A stretch of 64,000 nt of DNA, from NCBI RefSeq assembly GCF_000204055.1, contig NW_006768766.1, positions 838,706-902,705 of the forward strand, in the 5' to 3' direction. Below the pieces are notes generated by a model that ran no database searches, had not been told where the DNA came from, and saw only the letters and a program-made list of their open reading frames with translations. The position numbers and the translations under genes were made by a program. This DNA comes from Melampsora larici-populina 98AG31 (taxonomy: Eukaryota; Basidiomycota; Pucciniomycetes; Pucciniales; Melampsoraceae). Of the stretch, positions 11,199-23,600 are shown in pieces (position 1 is the first letter of the stretch; each line of letters begins with the position of its first letter).

Positions 11199-12893
11199 CT
11201 AAAATATACCTTGCCATTGTCTTTGAAAGCTATATTTTCGGAGTTGCTTCAGTGTTTTCAATTCTCCTAGGTGACCTAATGCCGCGTGAGTTTTCTTTAT
11301 GAGACGCTTGCGTAATTTGCCTTCATGAGGGATTAGCAAATGCCTGTCAATATAAATCAACCCTTCTTGCCACTCCGTGCCTTCTCGTAGCGGTAGGGTC
11401 TTATCAACTTTCACACAGAATGGATCCCTGGAATAGCCAGTCTTGATGTCTGCCATGGTATGGTCGTCGAGTACAGAGTCTACCTGAATTGCTGCTACTT
11501 CGTCTATCCGTGATAAGGCGTCGGCAAAGGTGTTGTCTTCTCCTTTTACATAGTTGAATTCTAAGTCAAATTGAGATAATGTCTCGAGCCATCTTGCCTG
11601 CCTTCGACTAATTTTCCGTTGAGTTAGTAAGTGAGTCAATGAGTGATGATCCAACATAATGTTAATCTTGAGTCCTAATAGTAACATCTTCCACTTCTGC
11701 AACACATTCACTACTGCCAGTAACTCTTGTTCGTGGACGGGATAGTTGCGTTCCGCTGGTGTCATTGTATGACTCTCGTATGCAATTGGCAACAACGTAT
11801 CCCATTCCTTACCTTGGAAGAGAGCTGCACCGAGTCCATGGCCACTTGCGTCCGTGAATAGCCATATGGGGTCAGATGAATCATAGTCAATTTGCTTAAG
11901 GACTGGTAATGTGGTGATGATCCGTTTGATATTTTCAAATGCTTCATCTTTGGTACCCCACTGAAAAGGTAATACTTTCTTCTTTGTGCTTGTTAGTGGT
12001 GATAAGGTACCTATGTAATGTGCCAATCCGTCGATGAATTTTTTCAAGAATTGAACTGTGCCTAAGAATTTCAATGATTGTTTCTGAGTTGTAGGTGTCT
12101 TCCATTTTGCAATTTTCTCAGTCTTTGCTTCATCAGGACACACTGCTTCACCACTAATCTCGTGGCCTAAAAAGTTGATTGATGTTCGAAAGAGCTTGCT
12201 CTTCTTTGGTGAACAATACAGTTTAGCTGCCTGCAGTTGTCTTAAAACTTCCCTGACATGTAACTCATGCTCCTCCACCATCTTTGAAAATACTACCACA
12301 TCATCTATAAAAACTACACAATAATTCCCAATTATGTCACCTAATGCTTCTTCCACCCTGCTTTGATGCGTGGCTCGTCCATTCGTCAACCCCATTGCCA
12401 TCACTGTCCACTCAAAAAGGCCAAATGGTGTCTTGACCGCTGTCAACGGAATATCTTCTTCATGCATCCTAGTCTGGAAGAATGAGTTCATCTGGTCAAT
12501 TATGGAGAATATTTTCCCAGTACTAACCAATCGGACTGACTCATCCACATTTGGAAGTGGTGACCTGTCCTTCAGGGTATGTTTGTTCAATATTCAGTAA
12601 TCACAAACCCAGCGTGGTAAGGCATTTGGATCCTTCTTTGGAATGATCATGGACGGGGATGCATATTGACTTGTTGATTTTTGTATGCGTCCTGCTTTCA
12701 AATGCTGAGTTATCAGCTTTTGCCATGCGGTCAGATATTTAGGCGGGTAGTTGAACTGCTTTTCATTGATCACCACATCTGGGTTTGTCAGAACAATCTT
12801 GTGAGTGACTTTTGAGGATTTATTCTGCCCTTCAGGCGGAATAAAATCATCTTCCTCTTGATTCTCAACGTCCGGCAATTCTTCTGGAAACAA
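11199..12893 (-). pseudogene. Gypsy reverse transcriptase and RNase H
   Basis: The frame from 12893 carries the RT N-terminal region (YASPSMIIPKKDP). Its end, WVCDY, is followed by TGA at 12594-12596, after which the same frame continues as ILNKHTLKDRSPLPN. The family consensus at this point has Arg, so a CGA to TGA change is likely. Then come FSIIDQMNSFF (first Asp), FGLFEWTVMAMGL, the catalytic YxDD box as FIDD, and NFLGHEIS. RNase H shows FTDASGHGLGAAL (Asp), HEQELLAVV (Glu), LDHHSLTHLL (Asp) and NTFADALSRI (Asp). The reading stops soon after THAALGHLGELKTLKQLR, where integrase should follow. Length and motif order fit Ty3/gypsy of the chromovirus-related type. Confidence 0.9.
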
Positions 12894-13453
12894 ACCCCAA
12901 AAAATTCTTGCAGCACTTGCTCTTCTCGTGCTGACAGATCACGTGTGCTTTGCACTCTTTCAAGGTTATGAATTACGCAAGATACCATTGCATTCCTCAT
13001 TGAATCTTTGATCTCTTTCTTTGCTGACTCTTCTAATAGCACAGTATGACTAGGTACATGTGTGACTGAGCGATTATGAAGGGAGACGTCGAGATGATAC
13101 TTTTCAAGAAATGGTGTGCCAAGAATCACATCGTAACTATCTCCTAAAGGTGCAATTCTGAAGAACGTCAATCCAAAACAATGTTTAGGATCCGCTGAGC
13201 TAACATTAGCAAAACAGAACTCCTTGATGACATGTGGTGTGTTGTTTGAGGAGATAGCCAGACTCACCTCAATGGGTGTCACGAGTTGTCTACGCGGTAT
13301 TTGAGCCTTCCTTGTTGCCCGTTCTGACATCAGATTTGCTTTGGCTGCTGAGTCTATCAAAGCGCGCATGTGAATGCCGTTAATTATTGATTGCAGGATA
13401 ATTGACTTAGTCCGCTTGGTATCTTCAACACACCCTGACATTTCCTCCTGCAT
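12788..13453 (-). pseudogene. Gypsy aspartic protease (retropepsin-like)
   Basis: The frame contains IIINGIHMRALIDSAAKANL, with D-S-A at the usual catalytic D-S/T-G position, and later YDVILGTPFLEKYHLD, the hydrophobic ILG flap-strand motif. It overlaps the RT frame by 106 bases in another frame. The text around FFGVCFQ in one frame and FPEELPD in the other shows that the two were once continuous, with a small frame change in the T/G-rich run near 12885-12905. Confidence 0.75.
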
Positions 13454-13486
13454 GTGACCTACCAGTATTCAATCAGCTTCTTCATA

Positions 13487-15387
13487 TCATTCAATCTCTT
13501 TTTCTGATAAATTTAGTGCATAGCTGTTCATACTGTTCTCTGACATTGCCTTGATTGAGACTGATGTTGGCAGTCTTCCTGCTGGCTTGCTTGTTGGTGT
13601 ACCCACTGGTGGAACTTGTCGAACATTCGTAGAAGTTGTTGGTTGACCAGTATGGCGTTGTGGTCTTGGTCCAGGGTCAAAGACAGTCAATGGCGGCAAA
13701 GCAATGTAGGGTCCTCAAATGGGGCCTTGACAGTTAGGGTTTCCGCATTTAGTACGACAAGCTGAACAAATGCCGAGGTGCCTGAGGTACTGGTGGAAGT
13801 GCCACACATAATCCGCTTGTTGTTCAGTAGTGCGGCAATCAGGTGCAGGTTGTACTTGGCTTTGCTGATTTGTTCTAGCTGCTGGCGTGATGTACGTTTG
13901 GTTAGGTTGATTTCCACTGTGGCAAGGCAATAAATTACTCGATTGTAGCAATAGCCAAATTTTGGAGGCTGTGGCTATAAACTCGAACCATTTGAAACTT
14001 TCTACCTTGAGCAATTGCCTGTCGGTTACCCAACGTTGAAAGACATCTGGTGTGCCCCATACTACATACTCAGCGAGGTTTTTGATCATGATCGAGCTTT
14101 CTACTTTGATAAGGGCGTAAAGATCTTGAGCGCGGTTTGCGTACGCTTTAAAATCTTCCGAAGGTTTCCACTTGATTTGTCTGATTGCCTTCTTGGTGTC
14201 ATACATCCACCCTATAGGTAATGTACAAAGTGTGCATGATTTCGGTCCAAGATAATTCCACCAGTTCACTCTCCGCTCTTTGAAGCCAGTTTCCCACGCA
14301 AGGTTCTATGACGATTGTGCCTAAGATGATGAGCCGTTCTTTGATATTGTCTAATCGTTTTAAATTAAAAATTGCTCTACTAAGCGTCTCCAGTTGAATA
14401 AGGCTGACGGGTCCTTAGCAGGGCCTGTGAACTTTGGTGCCTCTGACAGCTTGATGTCCCCTGCTGGTACAGCTGCGTCTCTTGGTGGTGCGGATGGTAT
14501 CGTTGGCTCAGGATTGCCGCGAGATGCGTTTGGTCAATTGTCAGTGTGTATGAACAATACTTGACGAGCGGTGTCCTCCGCTATCTCCGTTTCTCGTTCT
14601 GGCCATGTACTACCCGGATAAGGTGATCGAGGCATGGATGTGATGCTGGGGACAGTGTATTGGTTTGGTTCAGCGTGCATTGGCATCGTTGAGCCTGGTT
14701 CTCTGTTAATGATGCGTCGCTTCTGGTCTGTTGACTAGGGTTGCTTGCCTCAGCAGCGGTTTGCTTTGGTCCAGCTGGCGTTGGTGATCCCGGGCTGCGA
14801 AAACGTGTGAACCAGTTCGCCAAAGGTGTTGCTGCAAGTGAACCGGTGTTTGATTGGCCACCCGTGTTTGTTGGTTGATGCAATGAGAGCAGTTGTGACA
14901 TAGACGCTTCCAAAGCCTGGATTTGATCGGTGTCAGCTTTCAACACTGAGACTTTGGCTGGAAGGTGTGCGATGACGGTGTCTTTGTCTGCGTTGTTGTC
15001 AGTCTTGGGTCCTTTACCCTTGTGTGTGGATGAACCTTCCATCCTGGCTTGTGGAGTGAAGATGAAGCTGCCTGGAGGTCTAGGAGTTTCGTCTCAAAGT
15101 CTAGTGTTGAAAAATTTGCGTACGATTTTGGCGTCTGGAGTGATCGAGGATTCTAAAGGGTCTGGTAAGTTTGTCGCTGGTTTCAAAGTGGCGATCGGCG
15201 CTGGTGTCGTGTTTGCAAAAACTGTGTAGTCGCTATACGGGGTGTCAGGTGGAGCTTCTGGTTGATAGTTATATCTTGGGGGTGGCGGAGCGGCAGGTGG
15301 GCGGTCAACTGTGCTAGTTCTTTGTCTTAGTCGGCGTAATAAGCTTTTGGGATTGTTGGTAAAGTTTACTGGTAACTTGAATCCCAT
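13487..15387 (-). pseudogene. Gypsy Gag region, in several frames
   Basis: Successive minus-strand frames 15387-15094, 15042-14581, 14269-13715 and 13699-13487 are low-complexity, Pro/Thr/Ser-rich or helical, as in Gag. The frame at 14269-13715 has WNYLG near its start, the Gag-like text W.....FKAYANRAQDL, and a Cys-rich C-terminus (CSACRTKCGNPNC) in the position of a nucleocapsid zinc knuckle, though not a perfect CX2CX4HX4C. The changes of frame show multiple indels, or introns in an older copy. Confidence 0.6.
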
Positions 15388-15623
15388 AAGTCTCTAGGAA
15401 TCTAGTGGATTCTCATGATTGTCAATGTCAATAGTTTTCAATATGAAATTGAGATGTGAATACAAAAAAGGGAGAAAGAAAGTTGGATTGATTTAATAGA
15501 GTTTGAATGGATATAGTTTAAAAAAGTGTAAGACTCTGAGATCTGATTCTTCACTGTGGCAATTGGTCACGGGAGCAGGAGCTCCAAAGGTTAAACTATA
15601 ACCCAACTATCTATTCCAAAACA

Positions 15624-15776
15624 CTAGCTCCAGCCGAAAGTAATTGGTGAACCAGTCTCGCGTAATACAAGTATTGAGGGATAGAGAAGGAAACGTGAGA
15701 TAAAGAGAAATGATGTTCTCACCTAGCTCCAGCCGAAAGTATTCGGTGAAGAAAGAGTTCTTCGTGGAGCTAGGTG
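15624..15776. repeat. Paired short repeats, one able to form a hairpin
   Basis: CTAGCTCCAGCCGAAAGTA occurs at about 15625-15643 and again at 15723-15741, each followed by a near match of T(A/C)GGTGAA. The second copy is followed by an inverted GGAGCTAG at about 15766-15773 and can form a hairpin. It may lie inside the degraded 5' LTR of the gypsy element. Confidence 0.45.
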
Positions 15777-17279
15777 CGTGTGACTAATGTTGGCCTTTCC
15801 TGTCTAATCCTATACCGACTGCTCTACATGTAGCCCTTACACCACCTGAAAGGAATACTGATGGATACCATACCACTGTACTGGATGACCCTGTTTGTTT
15901 GACTCTGTTCTAAGATTCAGGGTCTCCAGGTCTACTGTACAGGATTCAATGTCAGTGAGTATTGACTGGATTGAGAGTTCAAGGAGCCAAATTCTCCTCA
16001 ACCAGTTTTGTTTCATGAAGCCTTTTTCTTCAGCATCACATTAACCGTTGTAGAAATCTTTCAGAAGACAGCTGAAAGCAGAGCCAAGAAGGGGAGGAAT
16101 GAAGACAACAACCATGCACACATACAAGATGGATAAGGCTTGAAATGTTGAATGGGTAGACTTCAAACAAACAGAAGTAATGTCTTTCTTAAACAGGGAC
16201 TTTGACTACCAATGAATTACACTTAAGACCTACAAATGTTTGGATTAATAAGGAGCAGGCTAAAAGAGGATAATAATATCAATAATAACACATTCTGGGC
16301 GCGCTCAGGCACCAAACCATTGATCACACAAGTTACAAAATTCCAACTCTCATTAGTTGTTTACCCAAATTAATAATCAAAAGATACAAAGATTTATTCA
16401 AAATTCTAATAATAATACAATTTTCTAACTAAAAGACTTGGAAAGGTAGCAAAAAATACACTTGTGTATATGAAAAATCCAGAGCACACAAAAATAGAAA
16501 GTGGGACAAAAACCCCCCTCAAACTCAAAATTCAGCTCCAAACAACTATTTCACACAGTGAATTGAAATTGATCAACAGATTCAGTGCACACAGGTCAAC
16601 AAATCCCAGAATTCCAAGCTCACAATCAGCACTAAAGCCTAGCAGTTTACCATCAAAACCTAAATTCCCGCCAATTTACCCTTGAAGCTGAAATAAGATA
16701 AGATTTAGGGATAATATAGAAATTCTGAAGAAACAGAAATAGAGAGAATTTGAGACTCTACAACTTTCAGCAGCCAAGCTAAACTCTGAATCTGATCTTT
16801 GGTAGTGTAAATTGTGATTGAAAATTGAAGAAAAAAGGTGAAATGGGGTTTGTCCAATGGACCACCTCATTTTACCACTAAAGTTGGTAAATATGATGAT
16901 TATAATTAAAGTGATTGGGTAATATGCAAAAATGAAGTATACCTAAACTAAACCAAACCCTGCAATTGTGCTGTGGTACCCTTGAATTCAAGTTTCATGA
17001 TCAAAAGTCATTGTTGAGTTTTGTAATGTCAAAAATTCTCCTGTCTTGAATGTAATAAATAACTTTCCACTGATTAATATTTCATGCTTCATTTCTGTAT
17101 GCTCTATTTGTTGTCTCAGTTTACCACCCCAGTTCACCACCATCCCTCAATGTAGACTTGTTGGGTTTTTGAAATTTAGCCATATTCAAACCCATAAGTA
17201 AAACCCATATAATGCCCTGCACACCACTATGTTACACATAACTCCTAAGCCCATACAAATGAAAGAAATGAATGCAATT

Positions 17280-17440
17280 AAATAATGACTAAGAAATGAA
17301 ATAAAAATAAATAAATAAATAGAAAATGAATGGAAAATAACCATAAAATAAATATAAAAATGAAAGAACATAAAAAAATATAAATAAATATAAATATAAC
17401 TAAATATAAATACAAATATATATTAATATAAATAATGATA
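17280..17440. repeat. AT-rich low-complexity tract
   Basis: About 160 bp composed almost only of A and T in TAAA, ATAA and TATA words with few other bases. This looks like simple-sequence expansion; no coding or regulatory role is apparent. Confidence 0.7.
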
Positions 17441-18125
17441 AATAATTGATGTTTGGTTTTTTAAAAAAAGAAATCAAATAAAAATTGATAACAATGAATA
17501 ATACAAGTTTGATAATAATAAATCAATAAAATAGAAATATAATGGTACATGTACATAACCAAGAAGATCAATGGTAAGCTTTCTGATTACTACACTGTAG
17601 ATCTGAGATTTTGTGATCAGTGAATCCTTTTCTACTGCTTCACCAAAGCCTCCCACCCAGCTGGAGGTTTAAGAAAGTGATTGAATTGGAAGCCATCTTG
17701 TTCAATGTGAGTATGCTTGCTGGTTAATTTTTCAATCTTTATCTCTCATGATTAACTCTCTTTCCTAGTTATAGCTAGTAGATTTGGATCCCATAATTAG
17801 GTATTTTCATCACCTATGGGAATATCTTGTTTACTCACAGCGCCAATGGTGCTTTCTCCCAAGGCAGGTGTGCACAAATAAAAGTGGTAGTTCCGGCATT
17901 CCAACAGACACAGCTTGCAGTTAATTTTCTGCAGTTTGATCTGTTAAGAATACTGATCTATTCATGAAACCCACTGACGCAACCTCCCACCCAGCCTTGT
18001 CACCTTTTGCTCCTTATACCCATCCTGGATATCAACATTTCAATTCTTAATTAGCAAAGTCACAACACTCTTCAGATTATCATCTTCCTTCATAGTACCA
18101 TGTCATTATCAGGCTTTTACAGAGT

Positions 18126-18860
18126 TAATTGTCACCTTCTTGTTTGTTTCTCTAAGTAATTCTGTCCAGGCATTTATGATTCTTGGCATCTATGGAGAGA
18201 TACCGTATGCCAGGTTGGTTATTGTTTTCAGCTCTGGGTGGGTTAGTTTTCCAACTATGTATGCTAAGGAGACTGATAATCTTTATCTATCATTCAGGGT
18301 TGGGATACTTGCCTCAAACATTTTCTCCTTTGTGATCCAGATGTTTATTGATCTGGACTCAGGGATCACTCTACCATCCATGGTGAGTCAGATTAATATT
18401 TGGATTTTTTTTCTAACAGTTGTAGAAATTGTTCAGCGTTCAGGTTGTATCACAATAGCTTGCGCGGTGGTGCATCTTCTCTCTCAACTCCCAGGCTGTC
18501 TCCTTGCAATTCAATTCATATTATCCTATTTTGAATACAATTGACAAGGGATATTGAATATTTCACATATTGTGTCTTTTGATACATTTGCCCAGGGGCC
18601 TGCGATGATTGGTGCAACATTTCTGGATGATACAATTCAGCTGCACTTGTGAGATTTTGGAAAACATATCTTGGGATCACATATGCTATTCTACCAATGA
18701 AAGAATTCTTCCTCTAGTATTTTTGCAATTGAAATGGTTGTAGGATTCTCCATAGGAATATTACAGTCTGCATTTCTCAAACATGTAAAGATTTTTACCG
18801 GAAGATCACTTGAAATTATATTGAGTAGCGTGATGTAAGATTTCCCAATTAAGAGAAAGC
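18126..18860 (+). pseudogene. Second relic of the unidentified membrane-protein family
   Basis: Plus-strand exon-like blocks separated by GT-AG introns read FRVGILASNIFSFVIQM and DSGITLPSM (18298-18381, followed by GTGAGT), then QLPGCLLAIQFIL (18485-18520), QGPAMIGATFLDD (18594-18632) and FAIEMVVGFSIGIL (18723-18765). They correspond in order to RVLLLGQIAKL/MDAGVSLSLL, GSQILGAIAAISVIL, QGPARIGVTFLGS and WEVLFGFIIGFV of the minus-strand relic at 9.4-10.4 kb. Stops between blocks and missing ends indicate a truncated copy. The function is unknown. Confidence 0.45.
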
Positions 18861-18869
18861 TTGCAGATT

Positions 18870-19854
18870 TCAGCTTACTGAGTGAATGTGGAAGTCTTGT
18901 GGTGAGCTAGATACAATGCTATTATTCCACAACACAATCCTGATTTTTAATCCGGTCCTGGAGCTGGGGTGGTGAGCTTTCCTTACATTTCTGGAATGCA
19001 GGAAATATTCTAACTTGTTCGACTTAGTCAACTTGAGGCAATCAAGATTAGGAGCATCTGAATAGAGGGTATTGCCCGGAAGAGGAAAGACCATTGTGTA
19101 GCAAAAGTTTCTCTTTGAGTCCTTCTCCCCCCTATGAAACTCACAACCTCTCATGCCAGGAAAGCCACATTGTGCATGAATCCCTATGCAGGCTTTGGGT
19201 TTGAAACCTACAAGGGACTATGTTCAGTTTGGGCCTGTAGGCTCTCATCAATGGCCTATAGGCCATATATATGACCTTACAGACCCTCCTTCAAAGATGG
19301 TCTGCAAGCCAACATTCCACTGCTGTGCAATTGGTGACCTGTGTTATGTTGAAAATGACCCAAATACAGGCCATTTGCAATCCCAACTGTAGACCGGAAT
19401 TTTCTCCCCATGGTGTATGAATCAATATAGATAATATATGTTTTGGTAAGCTTTTGCGTCCATGATAAATTCATTGGTTTCTCTATTAACTGATGAAATC
19501 TTCTTGTAATTCTATGTAATTCAAAACAAGAATCAATTTCCAATGTGTTTCTTCATGATGGCTGAGTTATTGCCTGAATGTTGGAACTCAGGTGATTGTA
19601 CCTTTGACAAAATTAATGAAAAAATAAGGTATGAACTGACCTTCATTGTACAATCTTGGAACTCAATCAAAGCTTCCAGTTTGGTTCTTCTTATAGCTCA
19701 AACTTTCTCAAATTGAAATATTTTTTGGTTAAGTTTGATTGAAATCTCTTGAATTTTTTTTGGTTCTTGATCACTTCATTGACTGCTTAAGTACCAATGA
19801 TTGTTTTTTCCTTGATGAATTTAAACAAAAAATCACCCTTTACAAACTTTTCTG
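18870..19854. other. Unassigned segment left of the Mutator-like element
   Basis: No gene recognised. A perfect 12-bp palindrome GGCCTATAGGCC lies at 19253-19264, with related words (CCTATGCAGGC, CCTGTAGGC) within 80 bp. The sequence leading up to 19854 is the host side of the Mutator-like insertion. Confidence 0.35.
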
Positions 19855-19863
19855 ATTGATTAA

Positions 19864-19933
19864 GGGATCGTAGAAATTTACGATCATCCATTTGCGGTCT
19901 TTAAAGACCGGAAAGCATGATGACCGCAAAAGT
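19864..19933 (+). repeat. Left terminal inverted repeat of the Mutator-like element
   Basis: Starts GGGATCG and contains ACGATCATC, TTTGCGGTC, the 14-bp palindrome GGTCTTTAAAGACC (19896-19909) and GATGACCGCAAAA. It matches the complement of 25422-25491 at 58 of 70 positions without gaps. Confidence 0.9.
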
Positions 19934-20617
19934 ATAATATTCCCGGGTGAAAAGTCAAATTTACAGTCAAACCCTAATTGAGAATGTCCGCAAAAAAAAA
20001 AGTCGTAAAAAAAAGTACTGAAAATTACCACCCTGTACCTAGAATATTTAATTTTGCGAGCGAACTTTTACGTACCATGATGATTGCAAATGATTTACGT
20101 TGCAAAAGTACACGATTTGTCCCAATTTGACACTTTCACAGCTCACGTCTCACAGACATCGAAAGTCACCGCAAAACGAACGACTCAAAAGTATACAATC
20201 TCGCACGAAATAATTAATTTCGCGGTCAAAGACCTTACCGATCCAACGGATTGATGAAGGACATTACCAATCCAGGACCAAGGATTGACGCCTTTTGCAA
20301 TAATTGCCAACCACGTTCCATGAGAAGTGAAGTAATAATGCCATTCCATGAAGAAAGAGAAGCACCCCGTCCTTCTATTTTCATTTTATTTATCTCATTC
20401 ATCAATCTTACCGTAATCATCAGTTGACAATATCAACTTTCCTACTGTATCGAAAGCTTTCGAAAATATCCAGAACTTACACCTTCTTTCCACTTATCGT
20501 TTCATTTCAACTAATTCGTAATCTTATCGTATCTCAACTAATTCGACATTATCTTATAATCATAATCACTCATTAATTTTACATCTCATCAATTTTACAA
20601 CTTAATTATTCACAAAC

Positions 20618-23600
20618 ATGCGCAAAAAACAACTGAGTGACAGTAGTAGCGACTCTAGCCGGAACTCTGACTTACAAGACGAAAATGATGATACACATGT
20701 ATCCGACTCTGACGCTGAAGTAGAAGACAAACACCAATCTGACGCTGAAGTTCAAGATGAACAAGAATACGACACTTATGAACAAGACGCAAAAGAATCT
20801 GATGTGTATGAAGAAGACGACAATTACGAAGATGAAGAACCCGAAATCTCAGACGATGATCATGAGTCTCCACATAAGAAAAGGATTGTATCCAATTCTT
20901 CAACTTCGTCTAAGCCTCAGAAAAACAAAATCAATTCGTCAAATTCTTCCACCTTGACAAAGCCAAAGAAACCAGGGAAGAAGACTTTCGGCCTACCTCT
21001 TGACCGCACTTCATTCAAAACCTTCATAGACGAGAACAATACTCTCGACAATCAAGGTTATCCCCTATTTCCCAATGGAAATACTGTGTTTGTGAAGCAA
21101 CCAGGCCAAGCGAAAATTGTCAATTGGGGCACTTTCGGATTTGCTTATACTTCTTCTGGAGGTAAAAGCAAAGGCCCGGCGGACTGGAGAACAGTAAGGT
21201 ACACTTGTTTAGGTGTCATAGTCTGCGAAAGCCTACATTGTGAATATCTTGGCTCGCCTGCGACAGCAAGTGCCAAAAGATCCGAATGGATGAGCACGTG
21301 AGTTCATAAGTTTTCTTTTCAATTCTTACCATCAATGTTTTAGTTTTTGATATTTTCCTACTGTGATGTGATTTCCGATCTGACTGATGATCTTCCCTAC
21401 ATTTATCGTTTGTATATGTTAGAACACAGAAATGTCCAGCTGCAAGATGCTCTGGCAATCTTCGTTACTTGAAATGTACCAACACTTTGTGTCGATTGGA
21501 CGAACATGAAAGTGGTTGGGGAATTATACGACACTCCGGATTCCATCAGCATCAATGGCCTCGACGTGGCAAGCCTGATAAATTGTCTTTGGAGAAATTT
21601 GGCAAACGTGTGGTCGAAAATCCGGGAGTAGGTCCTTTACAAAACAAGGTATGATCTTTACCTTATCTATTTAGTCATATATGAATAACTGACTACAACT
21701 TACCTCAAATCAGGTTGGTAGAGCTCCTGCAGGAAAGCAGGAGATTGTCACTGATACGAATATCCATGGGGCTTTTGGAAATCTACATCGAACAGGTTAT
21801 TATCGACGCAAGCTCCTTGAAGCCGCTGGTGTAATCCCCGTAAAAAAACTTCCAGGCGCGGCTGATAACTTCATCTTGGATATGGACCATTGGGCCGAGT
21901 AAGTAGTTGTCAAAATATATTTCTTACTTAATCAGTATATTAGCATTAATATAAATGAAAAATATTTTCCAGGCGCGGTTTGACTGTGGTATCTGTGTCC
22001 ATGAAGCGGCACAATATGCACCTTACATTTCAAACCGAATGGATGCAACAGCAGCTTTTGGCTCGAGACGAAAATCAACGGGTTCATGGAGGCGGCCTAC
22101 TCTCTGACGTCACTTACAAGTTTTTCAAGAATGGGTACCTTCTATCAACTTCAATGTACCACGAGGATCTGCGACGCTGGATTCCTATACAACTCACATG
22201 GCTCAAAGGACTTAGTGAAGAACACTACGCCTCACACTTCCGTACGCTTATGAAGCAAATGAAGCGCGCCGATGTGACTGCAACCGAATGCGATACACTG
22301 GTCCGTCAAGTAGTAGATTTTTCTGTGGCGCAGAAAAATGGATTTATTAAGGCGTACATGAAGGTCTTCAAAGAGAATGATCGTGCCGTTGCTCTTTCTA
22401 AACTTCAAGGGTGTCATGAACACTTTCGAGCACAGGTGACACGTGTTAAGCGCAACCGGGCTATCATACACCCAAATGATGAGGTATGTAATATTTTTGT
22501 CTTATCACGTTTTACTTTAAACTTACTACTTTGTTTGAATCTGCTTGTAAAGGAATCTTTTGAATTACAAGCATCTTCTCTTTTGAAAGCAGACCGGCCA
22601 GGCGGACTCACTTTTGATCAGAAACTGGCGAAAATGATCAAGGAATTTCCAAAGGCCAAACGATGGCTTGAGTGGTGGAAAGCTTCGGACGTCAAGTCGT
22701 TGCTTTTCAAATCCAGACTCAAACAGATTGACGATGATGGTCTTTGTGACAATATCATGCCTACAACCACTAATGCACAGGAGTCTTTGCATAGAGTTTA
22801 TTACATGATATCGTGCGTGTTTGTCATTTTTTTTTTCAATTTATTCTAATTTAATTTTTTTTTCATCTGGCAGCAAAGGAAACTGCACAATACAAATTGG
22901 TATTGTGCAGTTATATGCGTTGGTGGCCTGTCTCGAAAGAGACCACGAGGACCGGCGTCGCGGCGTTCCAATAGTATATGGTGATGAGGCTAAGAATTAC
23001 AAAAAAGTTGCTCAGCTTTTAGGATGGGCGAAGAAGTCTCAAAAGCAGCGCGAAGCAAAAAATGATGGAAGACCACCAGATACAACAGATGCTTTGTTAG
23101 GACGACCCAAGAAACTTGGACGGCCTAAAGGGTCTTTAAATGTCGACCGCAACCCTGTTACTACGTACCAAGGTTTTACCGCTTCCACAACGCCAGGTCG
23201 ACAATTTAGGTGCTGGCTTGACTCCATGACAGAATGCTTATATGCTATTCATACGCCCGTTTGGTACACTAAGTCCAGCGGCAAATCAGACCACATATAC
23301 TCTAAGCTGTTGACTCTCTTTTCGTCCAGGACCACCTGGGAATTGGGTCAGGCAGGAAAGATACGAGGCATCCTTTCAAATGGCCAAAATACGCTCCACG
23401 CCGCGATCCAACAACGATTTCCGGGAAGTTTTCTGAATGATCAATACGCGTCTGCTGATCAATTCTTCAGCGGAATATTTGATTGTGAAACTCGACCCAA
23501 ACAGCCAGCATCACCAGCTATTACTCAAACTTTGTTTCGTATTGGCCTCAGAAGAACTTATACTTGTCCAAAGAACGAGGATCATGTATTAGTTGAAGTA

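Larger units (their letters stand above)
11199..15387 (-). mobile_element. Ty3/gypsy LTR retrotransposon, internally truncated
   Basis: On the minus strand the order is Gag-like (15387-13487), aspartic protease (13453-12990), reverse transcriptase (12893-12000) and RNase H (11860-11500). After that comes a linker that begins an integrase HHCC region (THAALGHLG) but stops at 11199. The integrase core and chromodomain region are absent. Frames are interrupted by one stop and at least two frame changes. No LTR pair was located with confidence. Confidence 0.85.
15388..18125. other. Unassigned AT-rich region upstream of the gypsy element
   Basis: No gene recognised. At 15572-15587 the minus strand reads TGGAGCTCCTGCTCCC, which could pair with a tRNA 3' end and serve as the gypsy primer-binding site, placing the 5' LTR just to its right. 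No LTR limits were confirmed. A strongly AT-rich, TAAA/ATAA-repetitive tract occupies about 17280-17440. Confidence 0.3.

Noticed and set aside
17280..17440. Centromere- or origin-like AT tract
   Set aside because: AT-rich simple sequence alone is not evidence for either; no supporting structure was seen.
19840..20420. Short minus-strand frames just upstream of the Mutator-like gene
   Set aside because: They lie in the terminal inverted repeat, the subterminal array and the 5' leader, and have no recognisable motifs.
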